A DNA stretch of 64,000 bases from Mesorhizobium ciceri WSM4083 (GCF_000519305.1 NZ_JAFG01000003.1:1057070-1121069), one strand, 5' to 3'. Shown: positions 25,885 through 35,011, numbered from the stretch's first letter. The notes: generated by a model not told the origin, from the letters alone. Program-made: numbers and translations.

Positions 25885-26880
25885 ATGAGCGATGCTTCGA
25901 CCTACAACAGGCGCCTCACACCAAGAGCCAAGGCTGGGCTCGGAATTTTCGCGCGCTACGCGACCATCCTCGGGCTGCTGGCGATGATCGTTGCCTTTTC
26001 GATCCTGTCGCCGAAGGCGTTCTCGACCCTGGGCAACTTCACCAACGTTCTCAACCAGGCCTCGCTTGCGATGATCATCGCCGGCGGCCTGACATTGGCG
26101 GTCGTCGTCGGCGAGCTCGATCTGTCGATTGGCTTTGCCGCCAGCCTGCACGGCATTCTCGTTACCGGCTTCATCGTCCATGACAAGCTGCCGATCCCTC
26201 TGGCCATTTTGATTGTACTCGTCCTTGGCGCGCTGATCGGCCTGGTCAACGGCTTCATCGTCACCAAGATGAAAGTCAATTCGGTGATCGCGACGCTGGG
26301 CGTCGGAACCATCATCACGGGTCTCGCCTTCGCCTACTCCGCCGGCGTGCCCATCGTTGCTGGCGTACCCGAGGCCTTCCTGCAGCTTTCGCTCGGCCGC
26401 TGGCTTTTCGGCATCCCCAACAACATCGTCGTCATGGTCTTTGTGCTGGGCATCCTGTGGGTGCTGGTCGAGCGCACCTCCATCGGCCAGGAGATCCAGG
26501 CAGTCGGCGGCAACCCTGCCGCGTCGCGCCTGGCCGGCATCAACGTCGATCGCATCAAGACGCTTGGCTTCGTCATCTCCGGCATATGTGCCGCCCTTAC
26601 CGGCATTCTGCTGGCGTCGCGGCTGGGCAGCGGCACGACAAGTGCGGCCGATTCCTATCTGCTGACGGCGTTCGCGGCAGTATTTCTGGGCTCGGCGACT
26701 TTGCGCGACGGCGAGTTCCATGTCCTGGGGACTTTGGTGGGCGCCCTGATCATTGCTTTCGGCTTCAACGGCCTCAACATTTTTGGCGCGCCTACCTTTT
26801 CCCAATACGTGTTTCAAGGCGCCATCCTGATCATCGCGGTCGGGCTTTCCAGCCTTGGCCGCTCACTTGCGGAAAGCTGA
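25885..26880 (+). CDS. CUT2-type sugar ABC transporter permease (cassette A)
   Basis: A 331-residue RbsC-type permease with about ten membrane segments. Family motifs are VVVGELDLSIGFAASL, NGFIVTKMKVNSVIATLGVGTI, AVGGNPAASRLAGINVDRIK and FAAVFLGSATLRDGEFHVLGT. The ATG at 25885 has a GGGAGGA site; a longer frame starts inside the ATPase gene. It closely resembles the cassette E permease, suggesting duplication of the transporter. Confidence 0.92.
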   Translation: MSDASTYNRRLTPRAKAGLGIFARYATILGLLAMIVAFSILSPKAFSTLGNFTNVLNQASLAMIIAGGLTLAVVVGELDLSIGFAASLHGILVTGFIVHDKLPIPLAILIVLVLGALIGLVNGFIVTKMKVNSVIATLGVGTIITGLAFAYSAGVPIVAGVPEAFLQLSLGRWLFGIPNNIVVMVFVLGILWVLVERTSIGQEIQAVGGNPAASRLAGINVDRIKTLGFVISGICAALTGILLASRLGSGTTSAADSYLLTAFAAVFLGSATLRDGEFHVLGTLVGALIIAFGFNGLNIFGAPTFSQYVFQGAILIIAVGLSSLGRSLAES

Positions 26881-26890
26881 GGAGGATCAC

Positions 26891-27727
26891 ATGGCTCAGA
26901 CTGTACATTGGGAGATCTATGTCATCGAGTTCGCACGATCTAAGAACCAGCCATGGGTCGACCTGGTCAACGGGATGTACGATGACGGCCCCACGGACTT
27001 GCCCTTTTCCTTTGTTCTGGCGCGGCGCGGCGACCGCAACGTGCTTGTGGACACCGGCTTCATGAAGGACGAAACCGGTCCGAACTTCTCCGATAAATTC
27101 GGCATACCCTGGTGGATTTCCCCGGTTCGGATGCTTGCCGAACTGGGGCTGGCGCCTGGCGACATCACAGACATCATCGTCAGCCATGCGCATTTCGACC
27201 ACATGGGCTCGATCGATCAGTTTCCGAATGCCCGCCTCTATCTACAGAAGCAGGAGCTGCTGTCCTGGCACGAGGCGATGGCGCTGCCACCGCAATACGG
27301 CTACCTGACCGCCATCATCGATCCGGACGATCTGCGCGCCGCCTTCGACGCCTCCGTGGAACACCGCCTCACACTGGTCGATGGTGACCGGGACGATCTC
27401 CTGCCAGGCATCCACGTTCGGCTGGGACAGGGCCACACGATGGGACAGCAGTTCGTAATCGTTGAGACTTCGCGAGGCCGCATCGTCCTTTCGGGCGATT
27501 GTGTCTACTCATCCCGGCAGATCACTGGTCACAAGCACGACGGTGTCTACCAGCCGCTCAACAATGCCGTCGGCAGCGTTTGGGATCAGCTCAAGACCAT
27601 CGACCGCATCAACACCGAGATCGGAGGCAACCTCGACCGACTGATTATCCTGCATGATTCCGACCGCTGGAAAGGCCTTCCGGTGATCAAGGAGATCGAA
27701 GGGTTCCGCATCGTCAAGGCAGCATAA
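26891..27727 (+). CDS. Metallo-beta-lactamase-fold hydrolase, lactonase-like (cassette A)
   Basis: A 278-residue MBL-fold protein related to N-acyl-homoserine lactonases. The metal-binding motif HxHxDH is SHAHFDH (His99, His101, Asp103, His104); further ligands are His182 in GQGHTMG, Asp203 in LSGDCVY and His255 in IILHDSD. GGAGGATCAC precedes the ATG, 10 bp after the permease stop. Being last in a sugar-transport operon, it more likely opens a sugar lactone or similar ring than quenches quorum signals. It is a diverged relative of the MBL genes in cassettes C and E. Confidence 0.88.
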   Translation: MAQTVHWEIYVIEFARSKNQPWVDLVNGMYDDGPTDLPFSFVLARRGDRNVLVDTGFMKDETGPNFSDKFGIPWWISPVRMLAELGLAPGDITDIIVSHAHFDHMGSIDQFPNARLYLQKQELLSWHEAMALPPQYGYLTAIIDPDDLRAAFDASVEHRLTLVDGDRDDLLPGIHVRLGQGHTMGQQFVIVETSRGRIVLSGDCVYSSRQITGHKHDGVYQPLNNAVGSVWDQLKTIDRINTEIGGNLDRLIILHDSDRWKGLPVIKEIEGFRIVKAA

Positions 27728-27769
27728 GATCGGTATTTTTCGAAAGACGGTTGGTTCGAAACCCGGCCT

Positions 27770-27887
27770 TCAGCCGCTCATCTCAGCCCCCGGCAGTTCA
27801 GCCGAGTCTTCCATGATGAGGCGGGCCGGAATTGCTGGAGTTTTCGGTCTCGACTTCGATATCGCGGATGGTCACCACACGGCTCAT
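27770..27887 (-). pseudogene. Remnant of a LacI-family regulator (internal deletion)
   Basis: On the minus strand an ATG at 27887 opens MSRVVTIRDI, a typical LacI N-terminus. About 60 bases later, in a different frame, IPARLIMEDSAELPG runs to a stop at 27770, matching the usual LacI C-terminus (PxxLIxRxS-type). Nearly all of the gene between is missing. The remaining 276-bp gap between the MBL gene and the SDR gene has no other coding content. I infer a dead former regulator of this cassette. Confidence 0.55.
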
Positions 27888-28003
27888 TTCGACTTTGATG
27901 GGACGGCACTTGCTCGCGGTACTTTGTTGTTGAGCGGCTTGCTCACCGCCGTATTGTCCATCGGTTGAACTTCTGTTGGCAACCGGCCAGAAAACGGCGC
28001 GCG

Positions 28004-28786
28004 TCACACTACAATCGGCACCGACGCGCCATCCATATTGATAACAACACCGGTCACGTAGCTCGCTTTCGCGGAACACAGGAAGGCGACGACCGATGCG
28101 ATTTCGGCGGGATCGGCCAATCTGCCGATGGGGATGGAGTCGGTCGCCCGGCGCAGCGCTTCGTGCTCACTTATCCCCTGGCTTGCCGCAACCGCTTTCA
28201 TTCCTTCACTCACCCGGCCTGTTTGCGTGAGACCGGGATTGAGCCCGACGATGCGCACACCGCGACCGGCATAGGCGTTTGCGAGACCGACCGTCGCCAG
28301 CATCAGCGCCGCGTTGGCGGCGCCGCCAGCCAGATGGGTCGGCGAGGCGACTTTGCCGCCGTTTCCGATGATGTTGACGATCACGCCCGAGCCGCGGTCA
28401 GCCATCTTCTTGACCACTGGATCAATGACGTTGATGTAGGGAAAATACTTGTCATCCATCGCTGCGCGCCAGGCTTGCGGACTGAGGTCCTGTACCGGCG
28501 TGCGCTTTGCGGCCCCGGCGCTGTTGACGAGGATGTCGAAGGGACCGACGTCTTGCCACACCCTGTCCACAGCCTCTTTCGCGTCATCGCCCGATCTCAA
28601 ATCCACGGCGATACCAACCGCACCCGGAAGCACGGAAAGGGCGGCATCGATGTTGGACGGCGACCGGGAGCAGATGACGATCCTTGCTCCTTCCGCCGCG
28701 AGCAACTTGGCGCAGGCGAACCCTATGCCTTTGGAGCCTCCCGACACCAATGCAATCTTGCCTTCAAGGCCGAGATCCATGTGCAT
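28004..28786 (-). CDS. Atypical short-chain dehydrogenase/reductase-fold protein
   Basis: A 260-residue SDR-fold protein. The cofactor motif GGSKGIG (residues 16-22) and NSAG are intact, so NAD(P) binding is likely. The catalytic region is unusual: NIIGNGG replaces the normal NxSS segment, and THLAGGAANAAL occupies the place of YxxxKAA, so the usual Tyr and Lys read His151 and Gly155. Related SDRs with a G(A)N motif exist, but those I recall keep the Tyr. A second ATG two codons in (28780) has the better-spaced AAGGA site. It follows the other SDR gene by 87 bp. Confidence 0.82.
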   Translation of the reverse strand: MHMDLGLEGKIALVSGGSKGIGFACAKLLAAEGARIVICSRSPSNIDAALSVLPGAVGIAVDLRSGDDAKEAVDRVWQDVGPFDILVNSAGAAKRTPVQDLSPQAWRAAMDDKYFPYINVIDPVVKKMADRGSGVIVNIIGNGGKVASPTHLAGGAANAALMLATVGLANAYAGRGVRIVGLNPGLTQTGRVSEGMKAVAASQGISEHEALRRATDSIPIGRLADPAEIASVVAFLCSAKASYVTGVVINMDGASVPIVV

Positions 28787-28873
28787 TCCTTTCCGAAAGC
28801 TACGGCTCCGATCCTATCAATCTGGGCGCTGTTCGCCAGCCGCAGGGAGATCATGCGCCCCTCCAGCAGGTTC

Positions 28874-29641
28874 CTAGTCCGCAGTCCAACCGCCGTCGAT
28901 GACCATGGACGATCCCGTCATGAGAGAGGATGCATCGGACGCCAAGAAGACAACCGCCCCGGTTATGTCGCCGACATGACCTATGCGGCCAAGCTTTATC
29001 TTGGACAGCACCTCCGCCTTGAAGGCCTCATTCTTCAGGAAATTCTGAGCGAGCGGCGTTTCGACAAACGTAGGGCAGACGGTGTTGACACGGATCTTGT
29101 GTGGCGCAAGGTCGATTGCCACCGCCTTGGTCATGCCCTCCATGGCCCACTTCGAGGCGCAGTAGACGCTGCGCGTCGCGGCACCCACATGGCCCATCTG
29201 CGACGACATGTTTATGATGCTGCCACTCACGCCTTGCTCGACCATGCGTCGCGCGACGATCTGCGCAACAAAGAAGGAAGCACGCAGATTGAGTCCCATG
29301 ATATCATCGAAATCGGCCTGCGTTACATCAAGAAATGGGTTGGTGCGGTTCATCCCGGCATTGTTGACCAGCACATGAAATGCCGGCCTGTGTGAAACAG
29401 CTTCACTCACTGCCGAAACGTCCCGGATATCGAGAGCGATGGCTTCGGCTCGTCCGCCCGCGCGAGTGATATTGGCCGCGGCAGCCTCCACCTCGCTCAA
29501 TGTGCGGGCGGCCAGAACAACCTCGGCACCAAAGTGGGCGAGCGCATGGGCAGCGGCCAGTCCCAGCCCCCGCCCAGCTCCCGTAATGAGCGCTCGTTTT
29601 CCGTCCAGCCTGAAATTTGGCGCGACTTGATTTTCCTCCAT
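28874..29641 (-). CDS. Short-chain dehydrogenase/reductase (gluconate/polyol dehydrogenase type)
   Basis: A 255-residue classical SDR with TGAGRGLG (residues 20-27), NNAG, catalytic Ser147, Tyr160 and Lys164 (SVYCASKWAMEGM). The ATG at 29641 is preceded by GGAGAGAG and starts at the usual distance from the Rossmann motif. It leads the leftward pair of SDR genes, divergent from the DeoR-led operon, and probably oxidises the polyol or sugar that feeds the C4-acid pathway; substrate not readable from sequence. Confidence 0.9.
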   Translation of the reverse strand: MEENQVAPNFRLDGKRALITGAGRGLGLAAAHALAHFGAEVVLAARTLSEVEAAAANITRAGGRAEAIALDIRDVSAVSEAVSHRPAFHVLVNNAGMNRTNPFLDVTQADFDDIMGLNLRASFFVAQIVARRMVEQGVSGSIINMSSQMGHVGAATRSVYCASKWAMEGMTKAVAIDLAPHKIRVNTVCPTFVETPLAQNFLKNEAFKAEVLSKIKLGRIGHVGDITGAVVFLASDASSLMTGSSMVIDGGWTAD

Positions 29642-29718
29642 AAATCTCTCTCCATTTGTTTGAAATTGGGAATACGTATGCGCACGCATTTGCTAAATGA
29701 GACTCTGGCGTTGATAGT

Positions 29719-29954
29719 TCAGGCGGTTGCCGCACCGATGTTGGTAGAGCCGTGAATGATCAGTTCGCCGGGTATGCGAATAGCCGCTGTTGTCGGCATT
29801 GAGCACGACGAGCTTTAGCCCAAGCTCGTCCGCTCCCTTCTTCATGAAAGCGACATAGCTGTTCCAGAATTGCGCATCCAGGGTCGGCACGACAACGCCG
29901 ACGTAGGTTGATCGGCGGCGACAGCCGCCGTTGACAAGGAAAGCATGGTTCCTC
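29719..29954 (-). pseudogene. Chimeric remnant: sugar-binding protein N-terminus joined to LacI C-terminus
   Basis: Reading leftward: an AGGAGG-like site and ATG at 29946 start a short hydrophobic stretch (MLSLSTAAVAAD) like the end of a signal peptide. After a frameshift comes TYVGVVVPTLDAQFWNSYVA and then KKGADELGLKLVVLNADN (29786-29908), a typical N-terminus of a CUT2 binding protein. After another frame change, RIPGELIIHGSTNIG ends at a stop at 29719, a typical LacI C-terminus. The middle of both genes is gone. This is debris of a former LacI-regulated transporter. Confidence 0.6.
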
Positions 29955-30077
29955 CAACCCGGTTCGCAACAGAGCCCAAACGCTCCAAATCGCTGACTTG
30001 ATTCCTTTTTTGACAAGAACTGCGTGGTTATGAGGGTCAACTGACGCTGTTTGACGACCTATCGCTTACCACATGCG

Positions 30078-30095
30078 GTCAAAATCAGTCAAAAT
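30078..30095. promoter_or_regulatory. Direct repeat GTCAAAAT x2, candidate DeoR operator
   Basis: GTCAAAAT occurs at 30078 and 30088, exactly one helical turn apart, about 150 bp upstream of the DeoR gene. DeoR-family proteins often bind short direct repeats. Nearby GTCAACTGAC at about 30037 may be part of the same control region. No direct proof in the sequence. Confidence 0.35.
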
Positions 30096-30240
30096 AATTC
30101 CAATAAGACCAAAAGCGATAGAAATTCGCTCATCGGGGATGACAAACCAGTGGGCTCGCCGGATAAATTCGTGATATTCGCGATGCTGGGCTCGCTGTGA
30201 TTCCGGTGAGCGCGTTGCTGCACTGTGCGGAGATACGAAC

Positions 30241-31140
30241 GTGGCTAGGAATGTTCGAAAATCAACGGTGGAAGAAATGGGATCCTCACCTTCCGGCGGG
30301 TCATGGGAAGACGATGGCGGGCGTGGACGGGTCGATCTTATTCCGGCCAAGCGTCATGCTTTCATTCTCGAATGCCTTAAACGGGAAGGAACCGTCGGCA
30401 TTCAGGAACTCATCGATCTCATCGGGGCGTCACCTTCAACCATCCGGCGCGACCTCGAGACACTGGAACGGCAAGGAGCATTGGAGCGAACGCATGGCGG
30501 AGCAATGCTTCACCGCACGGAACTCGCCACCTTCGAGCCGGATCTCGCCACTGCCGCACACTTCGCCAGGGCTGAGAAGGAGGCCATAGGTGCGGCCATG
30601 ATGTCGGAACTTCGCCCCGGGCAGAGTGTCATTTTCGACGCAAGCACGACTGTTCTGGAAGTCGCCCGCGCCATCGCGGCTGCGCCCATCGCGCTTACGG
30701 CCGTCACCAACAGCCTGGCGATCGCCCAGATCCTCGCAACCGTGCCGGGAGTACGCCTCGTCATGCTTGGAGGCACCTGCAAGCCGGGTTCTCTAACTCT
30801 GGTTGGCCAGCCTGGCGAGAATTTCCTGCGCACCATCTACGCCGATGTGGCAATTCTTGGCACTCATGCCATCACCGGAGACATGCTCACGGAGACCTCT
30901 CTTGAGGTCGCGGCGATGAAGCAGGCGATGATCGCCGCGGCGCGCCGCGTCGTCGTGCTTGCCGACAATTCCAAATTCACCACTCCGAATTTCTGCACCA
31001 TCTGCCGGCTGGCCGATATCCACCAGATCATTACCGACGAGGGCATCGATCAGGCCAACCTCACCAATCTTCGGACGCTCGATGTAAACGTCCGAGTCGT
31101 TCGCGTCAGCCGTTCGGGTTCTTCCGTTGAGCGCTCTTGA
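30241..31140 (+). CDS. DeoR-family transcriptional regulator (cassette B)
   Basis: A 299-residue DeoR/GlpR-type regulator. The winged helix is at about residues 35-85 (RHAFILECLKREGTVGIQEL...STIRRDLETLERQG, RTHGGAM). The C-terminal sensor domain contains DASTTVLEVA, the phosphate-loop motif, and ADNSKF near the end. The first ~30 residues are an extension if GTG at 30241 is used; ATG at 30277 would remove 12 of them. It is the first gene of a seven-gene plus-strand operon for C4-acid use and is the expected repressor of it and the divergent SDRs. Confidence 0.9.
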   Translation: MARNVRKSTVEEMGSSPSGGSWEDDGGRGRVDLIPAKRHAFILECLKREGTVGIQELIDLIGASPSTIRRDLETLERQGALERTHGGAMLHRTELATFEPDLATAAHFARAEKEAIGAAMMSELRPGQSVIFDASTTVLEVARAIAAAPIALTAVTNSLAIAQILATVPGVRLVMLGGTCKPGSLTLVGQPGENFLRTIYADVAILGTHAITGDMLTETSLEVAAMKQAMIAAARRVVVLADNSKFTTPNFCTICRLADIHQIITDEGIDQANLTNLRTLDVNVRVVRVSRSGSSVERS

Positions 31141-31144
31141 GGCT

Positions 31145-32221
31145 GTGGACATCCGGATCGTCGCCGACGACCTGACCGGCGCCCTGGATAGCGCGGTTTG
31201 CTTCGCCTCGCCGGGCCAAGGTGTTGCGGTGAGTTGGCAACTGGATCGCGCGTTCTCGGGCCGTTTGGCTGTCGATATCGCCACACGTGAGGGCGCCGAG
31301 ACAACGGCCGTCGCCAGACACTTGAAGTTCGCGCCATGGCTGGCCGCCGGACAGCTGAGCTTCAAGAAGGTCGACAGCCTTTTGCGCGGTCACGTCATTG
31401 CCGAAATAGAAGCCTGCATCGTCGAGGGTGCGTACCAGCGGGTTGTTCTGGCACCAGCGTTCCCATTTCAGGGCCGAGTTACACGCCTTGGGCGTCAATG
31501 GCGGCTCGATCGGCCCGAAATGGTAGGTCCCGACATCGTCTCCGGACTAGGCCAGCGCTTTTCGTCCGGCCGGGCGGTACCGGGGGCGCGACCACTTCAT
31601 TTCATCACCCTCTACGACGCCGAAACGGACAAGGACCTGGACGAGATCGTTGCAACGGCGGGCGCGCCCAGCACGCTCTGGGTTGGTACGGGCGGCCTGG
31701 CTGCAGCGCTGGCGCGACACCTGAGCATACCACACAAGCCTGCTCCGGCATTGTCCGCCCCGTTCCTGGGCCTTGTCGGCACAAATCACGAAGTCACGGC
31801 GGGACAGGTGGCCTTTTTTGCCGCCAAGCATGCTGATGGGCATATCGTTGTGGAACGCGACATCGACAAAGCGAAAAGGGATCTGGCAAAACGGATCATG
31901 CGAGGTGCGCCGTCGGTTGTCACCGTCATTGCATCGGGTGATCGCCACGCAGTTGCAGATCATATCGGCAAGGTGTTTGCGTCGCTTCTCGACGGTTTGC
32001 CAAAGCCCGGAACGCTGCTCGTCACTGGCGGCGAGACATTGCGATCGGTGTGCTCCAGCCTCGGCGTCGTCGAACTCACGGTCGAGAGCGAGATTGAACC
32101 GGGGCTTCCGATCTCCAGAATCAAAGGCGGCGTTTTCGAAGGGCTAGCCACAATTTCCAAATCTGGCGCGTTCGGCGACAGCGCCCTCTTCTGCAGGCTG
32201 GCGGCTCTCGCGCGTCGCTGA
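31145..32221 (+). CDS. Four-carbon acid sugar kinase family protein (DUF1537)
   Basis: Kinase of the DUF1537 family, whose characterised members phosphorylate D-threonate, D-erythronate, L-threonate and related C4 acids at O4. Motifs: IVADDLTGALD at the N-terminus, KKVDSLLRGH, and the C-terminal nucleotide-binding VTGGETL with GGVFEGLATISKSGAFGD. About 358 residues, shorter than many members. GTG at 31145 places the motif directly after the start, 4 bp past the deoR stop; TTG at 31127 is an alternative that overlaps deoR. Its neighbour PdxA2 completes the known D-threonate pathway pair. Confidence 0.9.
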   Translation: MDIRIVADDLTGALDSAVCFASPGQGVAVSWQLDRAFSGRLAVDIATREGAETTAVARHLKFAPWLAAGQLSFKKVDSLLRGHVIAEIEACIVEGAYQRVVLAPAFPFQGRVTRLGRQWRLDRPEMVGPDIVSGLGQRFSSGRAVPGARPLHFITLYDAETDKDLDEIVATAGAPSTLWVGTGGLAAALARHLSIPHKPAPALSAPFLGLVGTNHEVTAGQVAFFAAKHADGHIVVERDIDKAKRDLAKRIMRGAPSVVTVIASGDRHAVADHIGKVFASLLDGLPKPGTLLVTGGETLRSVCSSLGVVELTVESEIEPGLPISRIKGGVFEGLATISKSGAFGDSALFCRLAALARR

Positions 32222-32447
32222 TCAAGATGGTCGCCCGCAAAAGCACCGGGCGGTTCATTCCCGCCGGTCAAATGACGTCAAACGATCTTTCAGCAGCCGG
32301 CTACACGGGGACTGCTCCCACAGAAAGGTGGGAAAACAGGCGGATTTCACCGCGCGGCTGATTACGAATGACTGCAAAAGAAATCTATTGCGCATCCCTG
32401 GTTATAAGGATTAGAATATGATCACAATTGACCGATTAGAGGCGTTC

Positions 32448-33479
32448 ATGTCTGGTCCAAGACTCGGCATCACAATGGGTGATCCTGCGGGCATCGGCCC
32501 CGAGATCATCGCAAAGGCGTGCGCACGGCTGAAACCGCGTCTTGCCGACGGATCGTTGTCCCTTCTCATCATCGGCAGCGTCGCCGCGATGCGTGCAATG
32601 GAGTCGATTTCCGGACGCATTGAGGAGGAACAACCGTCAGCTTCGGCCGCGGGGATTTTTCCGGCTGTAGCCATTCTCGAAGCCGGCCCCGAACGAACCC
32701 CCATTGAGACAGGCATCATGTCGGCTGAAGGCGGGCGCCTCGCCTATCTGGCGATCGAAAAAGCTGTTCGCCTGGCACAGGCCGGTTCAATTGCCGGTAT
32801 CGTCACGGCTCCTCTCAACAAGGAAGCGCTCAACCTGGCCGGCTACCACTATGCCGGCCACACCGACATGCTGGCTGAGCTGACAGGCGCGCGCGATTCC
32901 GTGATGATGCTTGCCCATGGCGATTTTCGCGTCAGCCACGTCTCGACCCACGTCGCGCTGGCCCAGGTTCCATCGAAACTGACCGAACCTCGGTTGCGGC
33001 GGGTTATCCAATTGACGGTTGAGGCATTGCGCGGCCTTGGCATTTCCCATCCCCGAATTGCGATTGCCGCGCTTAACCCGCACGCCGGCGAAGGCGGCAT
33101 TTTCGGCCGGGAGGATATCGACATCACGACCCCGGTCGTCGCCTCCTACAACTCCGCCGATTTTGCCGTGTTTGGGCCTGTTCCCGGCGATACGGTTTTC
33201 GTCAAGTTGCGCGCCCGCCAGTATGACGCGGTGGTCGCGATGTATCACGATCAGGGCCATGTCCCGGTGAAACTGCTCGGCTTCAATGTCGATCCCGAGA
33301 CCGGTGAGTGGAAAGCGCTCTCCGGTGTCAATGTCACGCTCGGCCTTCCGATCATCCGCACCTCCGTCGACCATGGCACGGCCTTCGACATCGCCGGCAA
33401 GGGCATCGCCAATGAGGACAGCTTGGTCGAAGCGATCGAGTTCGCGGTCCAGATGGCCGCGGCGAAATCCAACCCTTAG
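32448..33479 (+). CDS. pdxA2: PdxA2-type 4-phosphate dehydrogenase
   Basis: A 343-residue member of the PdxA family. GITMGDPAGIGPEII at the N-terminus, HYAGHTDMLAEL, VSTHVALAQVP and MYHDQGHVPVKLLGF carry the conserved metal-binding His residues. Standing beside a DUF1537 kinase, it is expected to oxidise and decarboxylate a C4-acid 4-phosphate (D-threonate 4-phosphate) to dihydroxyacetone phosphate rather than to make vitamin B6. ATG at 32448 (GAGG 8 nt upstream) starts at the usual family position; an ATG at 32418 with AAGGA is a possible longer start. The 226 bp before it contain no other gene. Confidence 0.88.
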   Translation: MSGPRLGITMGDPAGIGPEIIAKACARLKPRLADGSLSLLIIGSVAAMRAMESISGRIEEEQPSASAAGIFPAVAILEAGPERTPIETGIMSAEGGRLAYLAIEKAVRLAQAGSIAGIVTAPLNKEALNLAGYHYAGHTDMLAELTGARDSVMMLAHGDFRVSHVSTHVALAQVPSKLTEPRLRRVIQLTVEALRGLGISHPRIAIAALNPHAGEGGIFGREDIDITTPVVASYNSADFAVFGPVPGDTVFVKLRARQYDAVVAMYHDQGHVPVKLLGFNVDPETGEWKALSGVNVTLGLPIIRTSVDHGTAFDIAGKGIANEDSLVEAIEFAVQMAAAKSNP

Positions 33480-33520
33480 GCGTCGGCACGCCTGCAACGC
33501 ACGCAGAACCGGATTGAACC

Positions 33521-35011
33521 ATGTCAGCAGAAGAAAAGACATCGTATCTCATGTTGATCGACGGGAAGTTCGTCGTCGGCGAAGCTGGCACGCGCTCGGT
33601 TATCAACCCGGCCAACGGCAAGGCCTTTGTCGACGTTCCCGAGGCAAGCCCAGACCAGGCTCGCCAGGCGATAGAAGCCGCCCGCAAGGCGCAGAAGGCT
33701 TGGGGGCTCAAATCGCCTCTTGCCCGTGCGGCGATCATGAAGCGGATCGCGGTCTTGATCCGGCAGAACGCCCGGCATCTGGCCGAGGTGGTGGTCAGGG
33801 AACAAGGCAAACCGATCAACGAAGCAATAGGTGAAGTCGGCGGCGCAGCCGAGTTCTTCGACTACTACGCCGAATTTGCCCGTCGCATTCAAGGTGAGAT
33901 CCTGCCGTCCGACTACGCGGGAGAGCAGGTCTGGATACAGCGTGTGCCGGTAGGCGTTGTCGCCGCCATCATTCCGTGGAATTACCCGAGCGCCCTGGTC
34001 AGCCGAAAGGTGGCGCCCGCCATGATCGCCGGCGACACCATCGTCCTCAAACCGCATGAAGACACGCCGCTTTCGGCGCTCGAAATGGCTCGCATCTTTG
34101 TCGAAGCGGGCGTGCCGGCCGGCGTCGTGAACATCATAACGGGACGAGGTGAAACCATAGGCGAAGTGCTCTGCACGGAACCCGGCGTCGACCTCATCAC
34201 CATGACTGGAAGCGTACCGACCGGTAAGCGCATCATGGCGAATGCTTCGCGTAATCTGACGCCTGTCTCGCTGGAGCTTGGCGGCAAGGCGCCATTCATC
34301 GTCCTGGCTGATGCCGATCTCGAGCTGGCGGTTCGTTCGGCAGCCACGTCGCGCTACATGAACTGCGGACAGGTCTGCATATGCAACGAACGCACGCTCG
34401 TTCATCGTTCGATTTACGATCAGTTCGTCACACGCTTTGTGGAATTCTCCAAGTCGCTGGTCGTCGGTGATCCGATGCAGGCAAATACCGATATCGGCCC
34501 GAAAGTCAGTCGTGAAGAGTTGGAAAAGGTCGAGGCGGTGCTTGCGGAAGCCGTAGCGGGCGGCGCGAGGCTTGCTCTCGCCGGTGGGCGCCCGGCCAAG
34601 GCGCCCATCGATGGCGGCTACTGGCTCAATCCGACCGTACTGACCGACGTGACGGCTGACATGCCGATCATGACGCGCGAAATCTTCGGCCCGGTCGTGC
34701 CGATCATGCCCTTCGACACTTTCGAGGAGGCTGTCAGCATCACCAATGCCAGCAACTATGGCCTGTCGGCCTATCTTTTCACCAATGATCTGGGCCGCGT
34801 CATGAACGCCGTCAACGAGGTTTCGTTCGGCGAGATCTACGTGAACCGGATCGGACCGGAAATGCTGCAGGGTTTCCATGTCGGCTTCCGCGAAAGCGGA
34901 CTGGGCGGCGACGACGGCGTGCATGGGCTTGAGAGCTACATGCGCAAGAAGACGGTCTACGTGAACTATTCGGGTGCCGCCACGGCGGCATTGATGCCTT
35001 ACGGGCGCTGA
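33521..35011 (+). CDS. Aldehyde dehydrogenase (AldA-like, lactaldehyde/glycolaldehyde type)
   Basis: A 496-residue NAD-dependent aldehyde dehydrogenase. IPWNYPSALV, TMTGSVPTGK, general-base Glu252 in LELGGKAPF and catalytic Cys286 in NCGQVCICNE are all present. The C-terminal GFRESGLGGDDGVHGLESY is typical of the AldA branch acting on small hydroxyaldehydes. In this operon it may oxidise a tetrose or related aldehyde to the C4 acid taken by the DUF1537 kinase; that is inference. A CGGCCG-cta-CGGCCG hairpin sits between it and the binding-protein gene. Confidence 0.92.
   Translation: MSAEEKTSYLMLIDGKFVVGEAGTRSVINPANGKAFVDVPEASPDQARQAIEAARKAQKAWGLKSPLARAAIMKRIAVLIRQNARHLAEVVVREQGKPINEAIGEVGGAAEFFDYYAEFARRIQGEILPSDYAGEQVWIQRVPVGVVAAIIPWNYPSALVSRKVAPAMIAGDTIVLKPHEDTPLSALEMARIFVEAGVPAGVVNIITGRGETIGEVLCTEPGVDLITMTGSVPTGKRIMANASRNLTPVSLELGGKAPFIVLADADLELAVRSAATSRYMNCGQVCICNERTLVHRSIYDQFVTRFVEFSKSLVVGDPMQANTDIGPKVSREELEKVEAVLAEAVAGGARLALAGGRPAKAPIDGGYWLNPTVLTDVTADMPIMTREIFGPVVPIMPFDTFEEAVSITNASNYGLSAYLFTNDLGRVMNAVNEVSFGEIYVNRIGPEMLQGFHVGFRESGLGGDDGVHGLESYMRKKTVYVNYSGAATAALMPYGR

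Larger units (their letters stand above)
29642..30240. other. 600-bp divergent region: promoters plus decayed gene
   Basis: The left half holds the chimeric pseudogene annotated separately. The right half (about 29980-30240) is AT-richer and includes GTCAAAAT direct repeats 10 bp apart, suitable as operator for the DeoR protein encoded next. I see no intact gene in this stretch. Confidence 0.6.

Noticed and set aside
32448..33479. Vitamin B6 biosynthesis PdxA
   Set aside because: It adjoins a DUF1537 kinase, the known partner of catabolic PdxA2 proteins, and no other pdx gene is nearby.
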